DNA of 64,000 bases from Paractinoplanes lichenicola (GTDB taxonomy: Bacteria > Actinomycetota > Actinomycetes > Mycobacteriales > Micromonosporaceae): positions 1 through 64,000 of the forward strand of contig NZ_JAENHO010000014.1 of the NCBI RefSeq assembly GCF_016785085.1, given 5' to 3'. The notes below the pieces were generated by a model, which ran no database searches, was not told the origin of the DNA, and was given only the letters and a program-made list of their open reading frames with translations. Of the stretch, positions 21,996 through 31,049 are shown one piece after another. How positions within the stretch are numbered: the first letter of the stretch is position 1; each line of letters opens with the position of its first letter. The position numbers were made by a program, and so were the translations under genes.

Positions 21996-24557
21996 GTGGC
22001 CGGAGTTCGTAATTTGACCCAGGTGGAGGCGGCCGAGCGGGCGCGCCTGCTGGATGTCACCGGGTACGACATCACCTTGGATCTGACCGACGGCCACGGC
22101 AATCCCGGCGACGGCACCTTCCGCTCCACCACGGTTGTGACGTTCACCTGTCGTGAGCCCGGTGCGGAGACCTTCATCGAGACCGCCGCCGCCTCGGTGC
22201 GGTCGGCCACGCTGAACGGCGAGGCGATCGACCTCGGCGGGTTCTCGGCCGAGAAGGGCCTGACCCTGACCGGGCTGGCCGCCGAGAACGAGCTGGTGGT
22301 GGACGCCGACTTCGCCTACTCGGCGAGCGGGCAGGGCCTGCAGCGCAGCCCCGACCCGGTCGACAAGGAGGTCTACCTCTACAGTCAGTTCGAGACGGCC
22401 GACGCCCAGCGGGTGTACTCCTGCTTCGACCAGCCCGATCTCAAGAGCGTCTACACCTGGCACGCGACCGTTCCGAAGCACTGGAAGGTCATCTCGAACA
22501 TGCCGGTCGACCGCGACGAGCCCGCGGGCCCCGGCGCCAAGACCGTGCACTTCCAGACCTCGGCCCGGATGAGCACCTACATCACCGCGCTCTGCGCCGG
22601 GCCGTACCACGAGGTGCGCGACGAGCACGACGGCATCTCGCTGGGCGTCTTCTGCCGCGCGTCGATGGCGCAGTATCTCGACCCGGACGACCTGTTCCTG
22701 GTCACCAAGCAGGGCTTCGACTTCTTCCACGAGCAGTTCGGCGTGCGCTACCCGCTGCCCAAGTACGACCAGCTGTGGGTGCCCGACTTCAACGCCGGCG
22801 CGATGGAGAACTTCGGCTGCGTGACGCACGCCGAGGCGCACTACATCTACCGCTCGCAGGTCACCGACTTCGAGTACGAGCAGCGCGCGAACACGATCCT
22901 GCACGAGATGGCGCACATGTGGTTCGGCGACCTCGTGACGATGCGCTGGTGGAACGACCTGTGGCTGAACGAGTCGTTCGCCGAGTGGGCCAGCCACTGG
23001 TGCAACACGCACGCCACGCGCTTCACCGACGCCTGGACGACCTTCCTCTCCGTACGCAAGAGCTGGGGTTACCGCCAGGACCAGCTGTCGTCGACGCACC
23101 CGGTCTACACCGAGATGCCCGACCTCGAGGCCGTGGAGGTCAACTTCGACGGCATCACGTACGCCAAGGGCGCCAGCGTGATCAAGCAGCTGGTCGCGTA
23201 CGTGGGCCTCGACTCGTTCCTGACCGGCCTGCGGGCGTATTTCGGCAAGCACGCCTGGGGCAACGCCACCTTCGACGACCTGCTCACCGAGCTGGAGACC
23301 GCGTCCGGCCGCGAGCTGCGCAAGTTCGCCGCCCAGTGGCTCGAGACGGCCCAGGTCAACACGCTGCGCCCGCTGGTCGAGATCGGCTCCGACGGCACGT
23401 ACGGGAAGGTGGTCGTGCAGCAGGAGGCGCCGGCCGGCTATCCGACGCTGCGCACCCACCGCATCGGGGTCGGCCTCTACGACCTCGAGGGCGACCGGCT
23501 GGTGCGGCGCGACCTGCTCGAGATCGACGTCACCGGCGAGCGCACCGAGATCACCGAGCTGGCCGGCGTCAAGGCGGCCGACGTGCTGCTGCTCAACGAC
23601 GACGACCTCTCGTACGCGAAGCTGCGGCTGGACGAGCGCTCGATGGCCACGGTCGTGCGGCACATCGACGGGCTCGACTCGTCGCTGTCGCGCGCGCTGT
23701 GCTGGAACGCCGCGTGGGACATGCTGCGCGACGCCGAGCTGGCCGCCCGCGACTACGTGACGCTGGTCTGCTCGGGCCTGCCCGCCGAGACCGACATCAA
23801 CCTCACCACCTGGACGGCCCGGCAGGCGTCCACGGCCGTCGCGCAGTACGCCGACCCGGCCTGGCAGGCCACCGGCTGGGCCCAGCTGGCCGAGCTGGCC
23901 CGCACCTCGCTGGCCGCGGCCGAGCCCGGCAGCGGGTGGCAGCTCACCTGGGCCCGCTCGTTCGTCGGCGCCGCCCGCACGCCGGAGGAGCAGGCCGTGC
24001 TGCGCGGCTGGCTCGACGGCGAGGGCGTGCCCGAGGGCCTGGTCGTCGACACCGAGCTGCGCTGGTCGCTGCTGCAGGCGCTGGCGTCGCTGGACGCGGC
24101 GACCGACGAGCAGATCGAGGACGAGCTCAACTCGGACCGGACGGCCAGCGGCGAGCGGGAGGCGGCGATCGCCCGCGCGCTGATCCCGACGCCGGAGAAC
24201 AAGGCCCGCGTGTGGGCCGACCTGACCGGCGAGAAGGACGTGCCCAACTGGCTCAACCGGTCGCTGCTGAGCGGCTTCCAGAGCGCCAGGCGGCCCGACC
24301 TGACCGCGCCCTACGCCGAGAAGTTCTTCGACGTGGTGGCCGACGTGTGGGCCCGCTCGGACAGCGAGCCCGCGCAGGAGTTCGCGATGATGGGCTACCC
24401 GGTTTATCAGATCAGCGAGCAGACGGTCGCGCAGACCGACGCCTGGCTGGCCCGGGAGGGCAACCCGCCCTCGCTGCGCCGGCTGGTCGCCGAGGGCCGC
24501 GACGGCGTCGTGCGGGCCCTGAAGGCGCGCGCGAAAGACACGGCCGCCGGGAAGTAA
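21996..24557 (+). CDS. pepN: Aminopeptidase N (M1 metallopeptidase)
   Basis: Removes N-terminal residues from peptides in the cytoplasm. The 853-residue protein has the exopeptidase motif GAMENFG, the zinc site HEMAHMWFGDLV with the distant Glu in WLNESFAEW, and the ERAP1-like helical C-terminal region. Length matches Streptomyces PepN. The chosen GTG at 21996 has GAGGAGAG 6-10 nt upstream and gives the family-like start MAGVRNLTQVEAAERARLL. TAGGCT near 21954 is a possible -10. Confidence 0.96.
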   Translation: MAGVRNLTQVEAAERARLLDVTGYDITLDLTDGHGNPGDGTFRSTTVVTFTCREPGAETFIETAAASVRSATLNGEAIDLGGFSAEKGLTLTGLAAENELVVDADFAYSASGQGLQRSPDPVDKEVYLYSQFETADAQRVYSCFDQPDLKSVYTWHATVPKHWKVISNMPVDRDEPAGPGAKTVHFQTSARMSTYITALCAGPYHEVRDEHDGISLGVFCRASMAQYLDPDDLFLVTKQGFDFFHEQFGVRYPLPKYDQLWVPDFNAGAMENFGCVTHAEAHYIYRSQVTDFEYEQRANTILHEMAHMWFGDLVTMRWWNDLWLNESFAEWASHWCNTHATRFTDAWTTFLSVRKSWGYRQDQLSSTHPVYTEMPDLEAVEVNFDGITYAKGASVIKQLVAYVGLDSFLTGLRAYFGKHAWGNATFDDLLTELETASGRELRKFAAQWLETAQVNTLRPLVEIGSDGTYGKVVVQQEAPAGYPTLRTHRIGVGLYDLEGDRLVRRDLLEIDVTGERTEITELAGVKAADVLLLNDDDLSYAKLRLDERSMATVVRHIDGLDSSLSRALCWNAAWDMLRDAELAARDYVTLVCSGLPAETDINLTTWTARQASTAVAQYADPAWQATGWAQLAELARTSLAAAEPGSGWQLTWARSFVGAARTPEEQAVLRGWLDGEGVPEGLVVDTELRWSLLQALASLDAATDEQIEDELNSDRTASGEREAAIARALIPTPENKARVWADLTGEKDVPNWLNRSLLSGFQSARRPDLTAPYAEKFFDVVADVWARSDSEPAQEFAMMGYPVYQISEQTVAQTDAWLAREGNPPSLRRLVAEGRDGVVRALKARAKDTAAGK

Positions 24558-24561
24558 CCGA

Positions 24562-25134
24562 TCAGATCCACGCCGCCGGGGCGACCCGGACGGGATAGGG
24601 GGCGTCGAGCTTGACCGGCTCGGCGCCCTCGATGCTGTGCACGGCCCGATAGCGGGCGGCGCCCAGCTCGTACGTGCGCAGCATCGGGCTCGTGCGGCCC
24701 GGCTCGACCCGCCAGAAGGCCCCGATGCCGGCCTCGGCGTACAGGGAGGGTTTGAGCAGACGGTCGAAGCGCCGGGTGGCCGTGGTCTCGACCTCGACCA
24801 CGAGGGCCACGTCCTCCGGGTCGCACCAGATCGCCCCCGACGAGCGCGGCCGCAGCACCGTCACGTCGGGCACCAGGTTGCTGTCGCCGATCTCGACGCC
24901 CAGGCGGTCGCAGACCCACCAGCCGGGCGGGGCCGCGGCGCGCAGGGTGGCCACGACCGCGCGGACGATCGCCTCGTGCGACTCGGGCTCGGGCGGCGCG
25001 ACGTGCAGGCTGCCGTCGACGATCTCGTAGCGGTGGCCGTCCTGCGGGAACAGATGCAGGTCGGGCTCCGTCCAGCGGCCGTCCGGCGCCGTCCACCGTT
25101 GCGGATGCTCGGTAATCGAAGCCGGGCTCGTCAT
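24562..25134 (-). CDS. Uma2-family putative restriction endonuclease-fold protein (DUF820)
   Basis: A 190-residue protein with the Uma2 PD-(D/E)XK-like layout: GHRYEIVDGSLHVAPPEP, LVPDVTVLRP, VALVVEVETTATRRFDR and LLKPSLYAEAGIGAFWRVE. Such proteins abound in actinobacteria and cyanobacteria; nuclease activity is predicted from fold but the role is unknown. GGAGG 7 nt ahead supports ATG 25134 over an upstream start. It is convergent with pepN with a 4-bp gap. Confidence 0.88.
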   Translation of the reverse strand: MTSPASITEHPQRWTAPDGRWTEPDLHLFPQDGHRYEIVDGSLHVAPPEPESHEAIVRAVVATLRAAAPPGWWVCDRLGVEIGDSNLVPDVTVLRPRSSGAIWCDPEDVALVVEVETTATRRFDRLLKPSLYAEAGIGAFWRVEPGRTSPMLRTYELGAARYRAVHSIEGAEPVKLDAPYPVRVAPAAWI

Positions 25135-25238
25135 CGTCACACCTCCACGGCCACCACGCACCGTCGCGCGGAGTAACGAGATTACCTACACCCCGTTGTT
25201 ACCGCCGGGTTTCGGCCCGGAAGATTCTCTTTGTGCAC

Positions 25239-25282
25239 GACAAGAGCCCCCGTCCCACCAGCGGCGGGGCGAGGGCTCTGTC
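25239..25282 (-). terminator. Terminator-like stem after the DUF5130 gene
   Basis: GACA-AGAGCCC and GGGCTCT-GTC enclose a second complementary pair (CCGTCCC and GGGGCG). It begins 11 bp past the stop at 25293 of the leftward DUF5130 gene and lies between it and the Uma2 gene promoter. Confidence 0.65.
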
Positions 25283-25292
25283 CTAGATCTGA

Positions 25293-25757
25293 CTATGAGC
25301 GGCCGGCGTGACTGGCCAGCTGGTCGAGACCGGCGACCACGCCGCCGGCCAGATCGCCGCCCGCGAACGCGGCCGCCATCGACAGGCCGGCCAGCTTCGC
25401 ATCCCGGTCGGAGATGCGCTTGCGCGCCTCGTTGCCGGTGACGATCTCGAGCTTGCGCTGGTTGGGCGAGACCGCGATGAGCACGGCCTCGGCGGCGCCG
25501 TCGATCTGCCGGTGCAGCCGCTCCGCGTACTCCCGGGCCGGCGTCTCGAACTCGCCGATGAAGACGCTGAACGTCAGGCCGGTCTCGGTGTTCGCGATGC
25601 GCAGCGCGTGGTCGAGCCGCAGCAGCTGCCGGGTCGTGAAGGGACCGTCGGCGGCGCTGGGCCCGTGGTGGGCCACGATGCTGTCGCCGCCGGGGTGCTC
25701 GAGCTCGGTCAGGGGCTGGTCGTGCCCACCCTGCCGGGCCAGGTCACCAGCTGTCAC
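25293..25757 (-). CDS. DUF5130 / TPM-like domain protein
   Basis: A 154-residue protein with a TPM-like core: RQLLRLDHALRIANTETGLTFSVFIG, AVLIAVSPNQRKLEIVTGNEARKRISDR, and a Gly/Ala-rich end. In other bacteria the TPM fold is linked to photosystem repair or membrane stress, but no function is set for DUF5130. Start is GTG with GGAGG 6 nt ahead, lying inside the end of the upstream small membrane protein gene (14-bp overlap), so the two are translationally coupled. Confidence 0.8.
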   Translation of the reverse strand: MTAGDLARQGGHDQPLTELEHPGGDSIVAHHGPSAADGPFTTRQLLRLDHALRIANTETGLTFSVFIGEFETPAREYAERLHRQIDGAAEAVLIAVSPNQRKLEIVTGNEARKRISDRDAKLAGLSMAAAFAGGDLAGGVVAGLDQLASHAGRS

Positions 25758-26079
25758 TTGCGCCTCCTGTGGAACCGGGCTTGACCCGGGCGCCGCTGCT
25801 GTCCTCCAGCACGGGACCGCCGGTCAGGGCCGGGCGCCCGGTGGCGCCGACGACCTGCTCCGGCGCGGCCAGGAACCAGATCGGCCGGAAGTCGTAGGGA
25901 CGACCGGGCCGGTATCGACGATCAGGCTGCTTCGCGTCGCGCGTGCCCGCGAGGGACAGCGCGGCGATCAACCCGATCACGGCAGCCGGAATGATCACGT
26001 AGACCAGAACGGTGATTGAAATCGACAACCTCAACGCCCCCAGGCGTCTGTATTCCCAGTTGATCCGAACATCTGTCAC
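25744..26079 (-). CDS. Small membrane protein coupled to the DUF5130 gene
   Basis: A 111-residue protein: NWEYRRLGALRL, one long hydrophobic helix (SISITVLVYVIIPAAVIGLIAALSL), then a soluble Arg/Pro-rich tail with YRPGRPYDFRPIWFLAAPEQ. The GTG at 26079 gives the natural start VTDVRINWEY; a longer upstream frame is Arg-rich and unlikely. It overlaps the DUF5130 gene by 14 bp. No family name is known to me; the pair probably acts at the membrane. Confidence 0.7.
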   Translation of the reverse strand: MTDVRINWEYRRLGALRLSISITVLVYVIIPAAVIGLIAALSLAGTRDAKQPDRRYRPGRPYDFRPIWFLAAPEQVVGATGRPALTGGPVLEDSSGARVKPGSTGGASDSW

Positions 26080-26229
26080 GGTAGCGGAGCGCTGGTCGTC
26101 CCGGAGCGTCGGGTGTCGAACCGGGTTCTCACGCCGTCGGGATCTACGCGGAATCGGCCCCGGGGTGCGAAAATCACCCTCACGCGCCGTTCGTGCCCAC
26201 GCGTCCACGGGCGGCAGGAGGGGGAACCG

Positions 26230-26733
26230 ATGCGCCTGCCCGTCCCCGCCGCCCTGGCGGCGCTCGTTCTGGGCCTACCTGTCCTGTTCGTCCCAGTCCT
26301 CGTGGCCCGGCCCGCGGCAGCCGCCCGCGCGGCCATCTTCCTCGAACTGAGCCCGAGCACGGTCCCGGCCGGCGACGAGGTCGGGCTGCGGGCCTCCTGT
26401 GACGACAATCTCAAGGCGGCCACGGTCACCTCGGGGCTGTTCGGCTCGGTCACGGTGGCCCCGCGATACGGGTTCCTGACCGCGACGGCGCGGGTGCCCG
26501 GCACCACCCGCCCGGGCGACTACCGGGTCGATCTGAGCTGTCCCGACGGCTCGACGGCGACGGCCACCCTGCACGTGGTGGCCAAGGTGCAACCGGCCCG
26601 CGGCCCGGCCACGGGCGGCGGCGGCACGGCTCCCGGGCGCCAGGCCCCCCTGCTGATCGGCGGTGGCCTGGCCATCGTCGCGGCGGCCATCGGACTGGGC
26701 GCGGTCTCGCTGCGCCGGCGGCGGCTCGGCTGA
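26230..26733 (+). CDS. Secreted, C-terminally membrane-anchored protein next to sortase
   Basis: A 167-residue protein with a signal peptide (MRLPVPAALAALVLGLPVL to ARPAAAAR), an extracellular beta-rich domain (ELSPSTVPAGDEVGLRASCD; a second Cys in VDLSCPDG), a Gly-rich linker, a terminal hydrophobic helix and RRRR. This head-to-tail plan is that of a surface protein, but no LPXTG-type motif precedes the helix. AGGAGGGGG precedes the ATG. The next gene, 7 bp on, is a sortase, so this may be its substrate or partner. Confidence 0.75.
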   Translation: MRLPVPAALAALVLGLPVLFVPVLVARPAAAARAAIFLELSPSTVPAGDEVGLRASCDDNLKAATVTSGLFGSVTVAPRYGFLTATARVPGTTRPGDYRVDLSCPDGSTATATLHVVAKVQPARGPATGGGGTAPGRQAPLLIGGGLAIVAAAIGLGAVSLRRRRLG

Positions 26734-26740
26734 GGCGCGG

Positions 26741-27568
26741 ATGGCCCGCCCACAGTCACCCCGAGCGTCCGGGCCTCGCATGCCCGAGTCGGTGCTGCGC
26801 AAGCGGCCGGCCCAGATCGTCGCGCCCCCGCCCGGTGTCATCACCGGCCCGCTGCCCGCCCCGCGGTCGGCTCCCGGGCGTCACCCCTTCCGCACCCCCA
26901 GCCCGGGGCCCCGGCCCAAGACGCCGCCCCGGCCGATGCGCGGCCGCAAGCCGTGGCCGATCGGGCTGATCGCGCTGGCCCTGCTCTTCCTCGGCCTGTT
27001 CGTGGTCGCCATGGGCATCGGCGCGGCCACCAACATCGACCTGACCAGCATCTTCAGCAGCTCGGCGAAGAACACCCCGCCGCCGCGGGCCTTCCCGGTG
27101 CTCGACCCGAGCCGCCCCGAGCGGCTGAGCATCCCGGCGATCAACGTGCAGGCGCCGATCCTCGAGGTGGGCCGGGCCGCGGACGGCTCGGTCGACGTGC
27201 CGCCCCTGAAACGGCACAACGAGGCGGGCTGGTTCGACGGCGGGCCGACACCGGGCCAGTTCGGGCCGGCCCTGATCGTCGGGCACGCGGACACCCGTAC
27301 GGGCCCCTCGGTCTTCAACCGGCTGCCCAAGCTCAAGCCGGGGCAGCGCATCGAGGTGGCCCGGGCCGACAACTCGGTCGCGGTGTTCGAGGTGAACTCG
27401 GTCGAGCACTTCGACAAGGGCAAGCTGCCGGTGCAGCGCGTCTACAGCGACTACAGCCGGCCCTCGCTGCGACTGATCACCTGCGGCGGGCGCTGGGTCG
27501 GGGGCAGCACGGGCTACTCCGACAACATCGTCGTCTTCGCCTCGCTGGTCTCGGCCAAGAACACCTGA
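26741..27568 (+). CDS. Class F-type sortase
   Basis: A 275-residue protein: a Pro/Arg-rich cytoplasmic head (about 70 residues), one membrane helix (IGLIALALLFLGLFVVAMG), then the sortase barrel with His in IVGHADTRTG, catalytic Cys in LRLITCGG and Arg in GGRWVGG. Sortases cleave a C-terminal sorting signal and attach the protein to the wall or another protein. Class F members are common in actinobacteria with poorly known targets. It is co-transcribed with the anchored protein at 26230. Confidence 0.9.
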   Translation: MARPQSPRASGPRMPESVLRKRPAQIVAPPPGVITGPLPAPRSAPGRHPFRTPSPGPRPKTPPRPMRGRKPWPIGLIALALLFLGLFVVAMGIGAATNIDLTSIFSSSAKNTPPPRAFPVLDPSRPERLSIPAINVQAPILEVGRAADGSVDVPPLKRHNEAGWFDGGPTPGQFGPALIVGHADTRTGPSVFNRLPKLKPGQRIEVARADNSVAVFEVNSVEHFDKGKLPVQRVYSDYSRPSLRLITCGGRWVGGSTGYSDNIVVFASLVSAKNT

Positions 27569-27596
27569 CCGCTGAGCCTGCTAAAAGGTCCAATAA

Positions 27597-28145
27597 TTAC
27601 GCCGCCTCGGCTGTGACAGCCGGGGCGGCGGGAAGGTCGAGCCAGTCGGCCCAACGGGGGTCGGGCGTGCGGTGTCCCAGCACGCGCCAGGCCACCCCAC
27701 GGGGCGCCGCTGGTATCTGGTGGAGCCGCCAGCCCAGCTCGGCCGGTGTCTTGTCGCCCTTGCTGTGATTGCACTTGGCGCAGGCGGCGACGACGTTGTC
27801 CCAGGCGTGCAGGCCGCCCCGGCTGCGCGGGAAGACGTGGTCGATGGTCTCGGCCGAGCCGCGGCAGTAGGCGCAGCGGCCGCCGTCGCGGGCGAAGATC
27901 GCGCGGCGGGAGAGGCCGACATGTGTGCGATACGGCACCTTCACGTATCGGGTCAGGCGCACCACGGACGGGACCGGGAGATTGGTGTGCACGCTGTGCA
28001 GGATGCCGTCACCGTCGGAGACGCACTCTGCCTTGGCCGTCAGGACGAGGATGGTCGCTCGACGCACCGATACGACGCACAGCGGCTCGTAGGTGGCGTT
28101 CAGAACCAACGCGGATGAGCCCACTATGGGTCGTATGTCAGGCAT
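27597..28145 (-). CDS. HNH endonuclease domain protein
   Basis: A 182-residue protein. The N-terminal half has ALVLNATYEPLCVVSVRRA. The nuclease half has RDGGRCAYCRGSAETIDHVF, PRSRGG, W.NVVAACAKCNHSKGDKTP, a full HNH site with two CxxC zinc pairs. This arrangement is very common in actinobacteria, and its cellular role is not established. ATG 28145 is preferred (AAGGG ahead); a GTG three codons up is possible. It is convergent with the sortase gene across a 28-bp gap. Confidence 0.9.
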   Translation of the reverse strand: MPDIRPIVGSSALVLNATYEPLCVVSVRRATILVLTAKAECVSDGDGILHSVHTNLPVPSVVRLTRYVKVPYRTHVGLSRRAIFARDGGRCAYCRGSAETIDHVFPRSRGGLHAWDNVVAACAKCNHSKGDKTPAELGWRLHQIPAAPRGVAWRVLGHRTPDPRWADWLDLPAAPAVTAEAA

Positions 28146-28344
28146 CGCGATCACCCTTCGGTGTAGGTGCTAGTCACCGCTCCTATTGAATCCGCAGACG
28201 AGTAACGAGGCGCCGGCGACGATGCCTCGTGCGCCAATAGTCCCTGATGGATGACCAAATTGCGAGCACAATCCGTGGCCGGACGGTAAACGTCTGAGGT
28301 CACAGCGCTGTGCGGTGGCTGAGAGGCGGCCCAGGTTCGCCCGG

Positions 28345-28350
28345 TACGGT
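28345..28350 (+). promoter_or_regulatory. -10 element of a leaderless promoter (MscS-like gene)
   Basis: TACGGT ends 8 bp before the GTG at 28359. The rest of the gap (28155-28344) has no gene and no structure that I trust. Confidence 0.45.
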
Positions 28351-28358
28351 GGCTCCCC

Positions 28359-29429
28359 GTGTTGTTGCTAGCCCCCAATCCCGACCCGGCCCCCTCGACC
28401 GACATCTACGTCACGCCCGACGTCACCGCGAACTGCGACACCGACGTCCTGTGCAAGCAGGTGCTGGACTGGACCGGCAACCAGTGGCTCGCGAACAGCA
28501 GCTACGTGATCATCGTGAAGCCGTTGCGGATCATCGGCATCATCCTGATCGCGCTGCTGATCCGCTGGCTGATCCACCGGGCGATCGACCGCCTGACCAC
28601 CAGCACCAGCCGCGCCTCGATGCCCGCGCTGCTGAAACCGCTCAAGGAACGGGTCTCGGCGAACGCCGAGGAGGGCCAGTTCATCCCGGAGCGCCGGCGG
28701 CAGCGGGCCGAGGCGATCGGTTCGGTGCTGCGCAGCTTCGTCAGCGCGGTGGTCTTCACGATGGCGGCGCTGCTCGTCTTCGGCGAGCTCGGCTTCAACC
28801 TGGGCCCGCTGCTGGCCAGCGCCGGCATCGTCGGCGTGGCCCTCGGCTTCGGCGCCCAGAGCCTGGTCAAGGACTTGATAGCCGGTCTGTTCATGCTGCT
28901 CGAGGACCAGTACGGCGTGGGTGACACGGTGGACGTGGGCGAGGCGACCGGCGTCGTCGAGACGGTCGGCCTGCGCATCACCCAGATCCGCGACGCGCGC
29001 GGCGTGCTCTGGTACATCAGGAACGGCGAGATCATCCGGGTCGGCAACAAGAGCCAGGGCTGGGCCATGGTTGTGATCGACATCCCGATCGGCTTCGTCA
29101 ACTCCGAGGAGGCGATCGCCGTGCTGCGCGAAGCCGCCGACGCCGTGGCCAACCAGTCCGAGCACCAGACCGAGTTCCTCGAGCCGCCGGACGTGGTCGG
29201 TGTCGAGCAGCTGACCGTGGACGGCGCGGTGATCCGGACGATCGCCAAGACCACCGCCGACGGCCAGTTCGCGGTGCAGCGGGACCTGCGGCGGGCCCTG
29301 ACCGAGTCGCTCGAGACCTCCGGGCTGTCCGAGCGCATCGCCGTCTCTCGATTGATGCCGCGCGGCGCGGTACCGCCGGCTTTCTTTCAGAATTCCGGGA
29401 GTGACCAGCAGCCGGGCGGGGCGACCTGA
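28359..29429 (+). CDS. Small-conductance mechanosensitive channel (MscS family)
   Basis: A 356-residue membrane protein. After an extracytoplasmic head containing two Cys (NCDTDVLCKQ) come a first helix (PLRIIGIILIALLIRWLI), a second (SFVSAVVFTMAALLVFGEL), and the pore helix LASAGIVGVALGFGAQSLVKD with the Ala/Gly packing typical of MscS TM3. The cytoplasmic beta and alpha/beta domains follow. It releases solutes under hypo-osmotic shock. The GTG start is supported by the -10 hexamer 8 bp upstream. Confidence 0.93.
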   Translation: MLLLAPNPDPAPSTDIYVTPDVTANCDTDVLCKQVLDWTGNQWLANSSYVIIVKPLRIIGIILIALLIRWLIHRAIDRLTTSTSRASMPALLKPLKERVSANAEEGQFIPERRRQRAEAIGSVLRSFVSAVVFTMAALLVFGELGFNLGPLLASAGIVGVALGFGAQSLVKDLIAGLFMLLEDQYGVGDTVDVGEATGVVETVGLRITQIRDARGVLWYIRNGEIIRVGNKSQGWAMVVIDIPIGFVNSEEAIAVLREAADAVANQSEHQTEFLEPPDVVGVEQLTVDGAVIRTIAKTTADGQFAVQRDLRRALTESLETSGLSERIAVSRLMPRGAVPPAFFQNSGSDQQPGGAT

Positions 29430-29592
29430 GCTGGGATTAGTCCTTCCGGGTGATGCCGGGGCCGACCGAATGGCCGACAAATCGCCCGTACGCACTAGCA
29501 TCCACTCGGACGATCGGGCAGAATCCGCTTGAGCATCTGCACTTGCGGCATCACGTTCCTTTCGGGCACCGACCTCGCGCCGGGAGTGCCCG

Positions 29593-31008
29593 GTGACCGC
29601 CCCGATCCGGCGGAACGCCGAGAACGATGGAGGGCTGGTGTCCGAGGACCCGGACGCGCGAAGGGCCGGTCGGCACCGCGCGACTACGGAGGGCGAACGC
29701 CTGGTCACTTTTCGTGACCTGTTCGCCATCCGTGAATACCGGGCGCTCTACATCTCGCTGGTCGCCAACTGGGTCGGCGACTATCTGGCCCGCGCCGCCA
29801 TCACCGTCCTCGTCTACGAGCAGAGCAAGTCGGTTCTGCTCTCGGCGGCGGCGTTCGCGGTCAGCTTCCTGCCCTGGGTCATCGGCGGCACGCTGCTCTC
29901 GGCGCTGGCCGAGCGCTATCCGTACCGTCGCGTGCTCCTCACGGCGGACATCTATCGCATGGTGCTCATCGCCCTGCTGCTGATCCCGCACGTGCCGATC
30001 CCGGTCATGCTGCTGATCGTCTTCCTGGCCAGCCTGGGCACGCCGCCGACGCAGGCGGCCCGCTCGGCGCTCCAGCCGCTCGTGGTGGGCCGCGACAAGC
30101 TGCCGATCGCGGTCGCCACGAACGCGACCAGCGTGCAAGCGGCCCAGGTGTTCGGCTACCTCGCCGGCGCGGCCCTGGCCACCGCGATCAACCCGCAGGT
30201 GGCGCTGGTCATCGACGTGATCACGTTCGCCCTGTCGGCCGCCCTGATCGCCCTCTTCCTGCAGCCCCGGCCGGCCGCGTACGCCCGCTCGCCCCGCAGC
30301 CACCTGCTGCGCGAGTCGGTCGAGGGGTTCCGGCTGGTGTTCGGCGTGCCGACGCTGCGCGCCATTGCGATCATGGTGTTCGTCCTGACGATGTTCGCCA
30401 TCGTGCCCGAGGGCCTGGCCGCCGCGTGGGCCGCCGAGGGCGGCGATCCGGCCGACCGCGGCATCAACCAGGGCATGATCATGGCCGCGGGCCCGATCGG
30501 CTTCGTGATCGGCGGCCTGCTGATCAACCGGCTCGCCCGGCCCGCCCTGCGCGACCGGCTGGTGCGGCCGCTCGCCGTGCTCTCGGCCTTGGCGCTGGTG
30601 CCGGCCCTGGCCGCGCCGCCCGCGCCGGTCGTGGCCGTGCTGGTGGCCCTCTCCGGCATCGCCCAGGGCGGGGTGATGCCCACCCTCAACGGCAAGTTCG
30701 TGCTGATCCTGCCGCACGGATACCGCGCCCGGGCGTACGGCGTGATGCAGACCGGCCTGCAGTTCAGTCAGTTCGGGGCCGTGATGGTGACCGGCCTGCT
30801 GGCCGACCGCTTCTGGCTGCCGATGGTGGTCGGGCTGTGGAGCGTGGGCGGCACGATCGCGCTGGGGCTGCTGGCCCGCCGGTGGCCGCGGCCCGCCGCC
30901 TTCGCCGCCGCCGTCCAGGCCGCCGAGTCCGGCGCCGCGGCGCCACCGCCACCGGCCCCGCTTCGGCCCACCGTGGCGACGACCAGCGTCACACCCGAGG
31001 TGCCCTGA
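29593..31008 (+). CDS. Major facilitator superfamily transporter
   Basis: A protein of up to 471 residues with about 12 membrane helices after a charged head. ALYISLVANWVGDYLARAAI, LAERYPYRRVLLTADIYRM (the loop 2-3 motif of MFS) and SALQPLVVGRDKLPIAVATN match the drug-exporter-like MFS group found in actinobacteria. Substrate unknown. The start is uncertain: GTG 29593 and GTG 29638 (GGAGGG just ahead) are both plausible. It is followed 41 bp on by a truncated haemoglobin gene. The 160-bp gap before it shows nothing clear. Confidence 0.88.
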   Translation: MTAPIRRNAENDGGLVSEDPDARRAGRHRATTEGERLVTFRDLFAIREYRALYISLVANWVGDYLARAAITVLVYEQSKSVLLSAAAFAVSFLPWVIGGTLLSALAERYPYRRVLLTADIYRMVLIALLLIPHVPIPVMLLIVFLASLGTPPTQAARSALQPLVVGRDKLPIAVATNATSVQAAQVFGYLAGAALATAINPQVALVIDVITFALSAALIALFLQPRPAAYARSPRSHLLRESVEGFRLVFGVPTLRAIAIMVFVLTMFAIVPEGLAAAWAAEGGDPADRGINQGMIMAAGPIGFVIGGLLINRLARPALRDRLVRPLAVLSALALVPALAAPPAPVVAVLVALSGIAQGGVMPTLNGKFVLILPHGYRARAYGVMQTGLQFSQFGAVMVTGLLADRFWLPMVVGLWSVGGTIALGLLARRWPRPAAFAAAVQAAESGAAAPPPPAPLRPTVATTSVTPEVP

Positions 31009-31037
31009 CCGCGGCGGTGGTCACGCCTCGCGGCTGG

Positions 31038-31043
31038 CAGGAT
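31038..31043 (+). promoter_or_regulatory. -10-like element before the haemoglobin gene
   Basis: CAGGAT ends 6 bp before the GTG at 31050, matching the leaderless pattern of the window though its first base is not T. Confidence 0.35.
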
Positions 31044-31049
31044 GGACGG

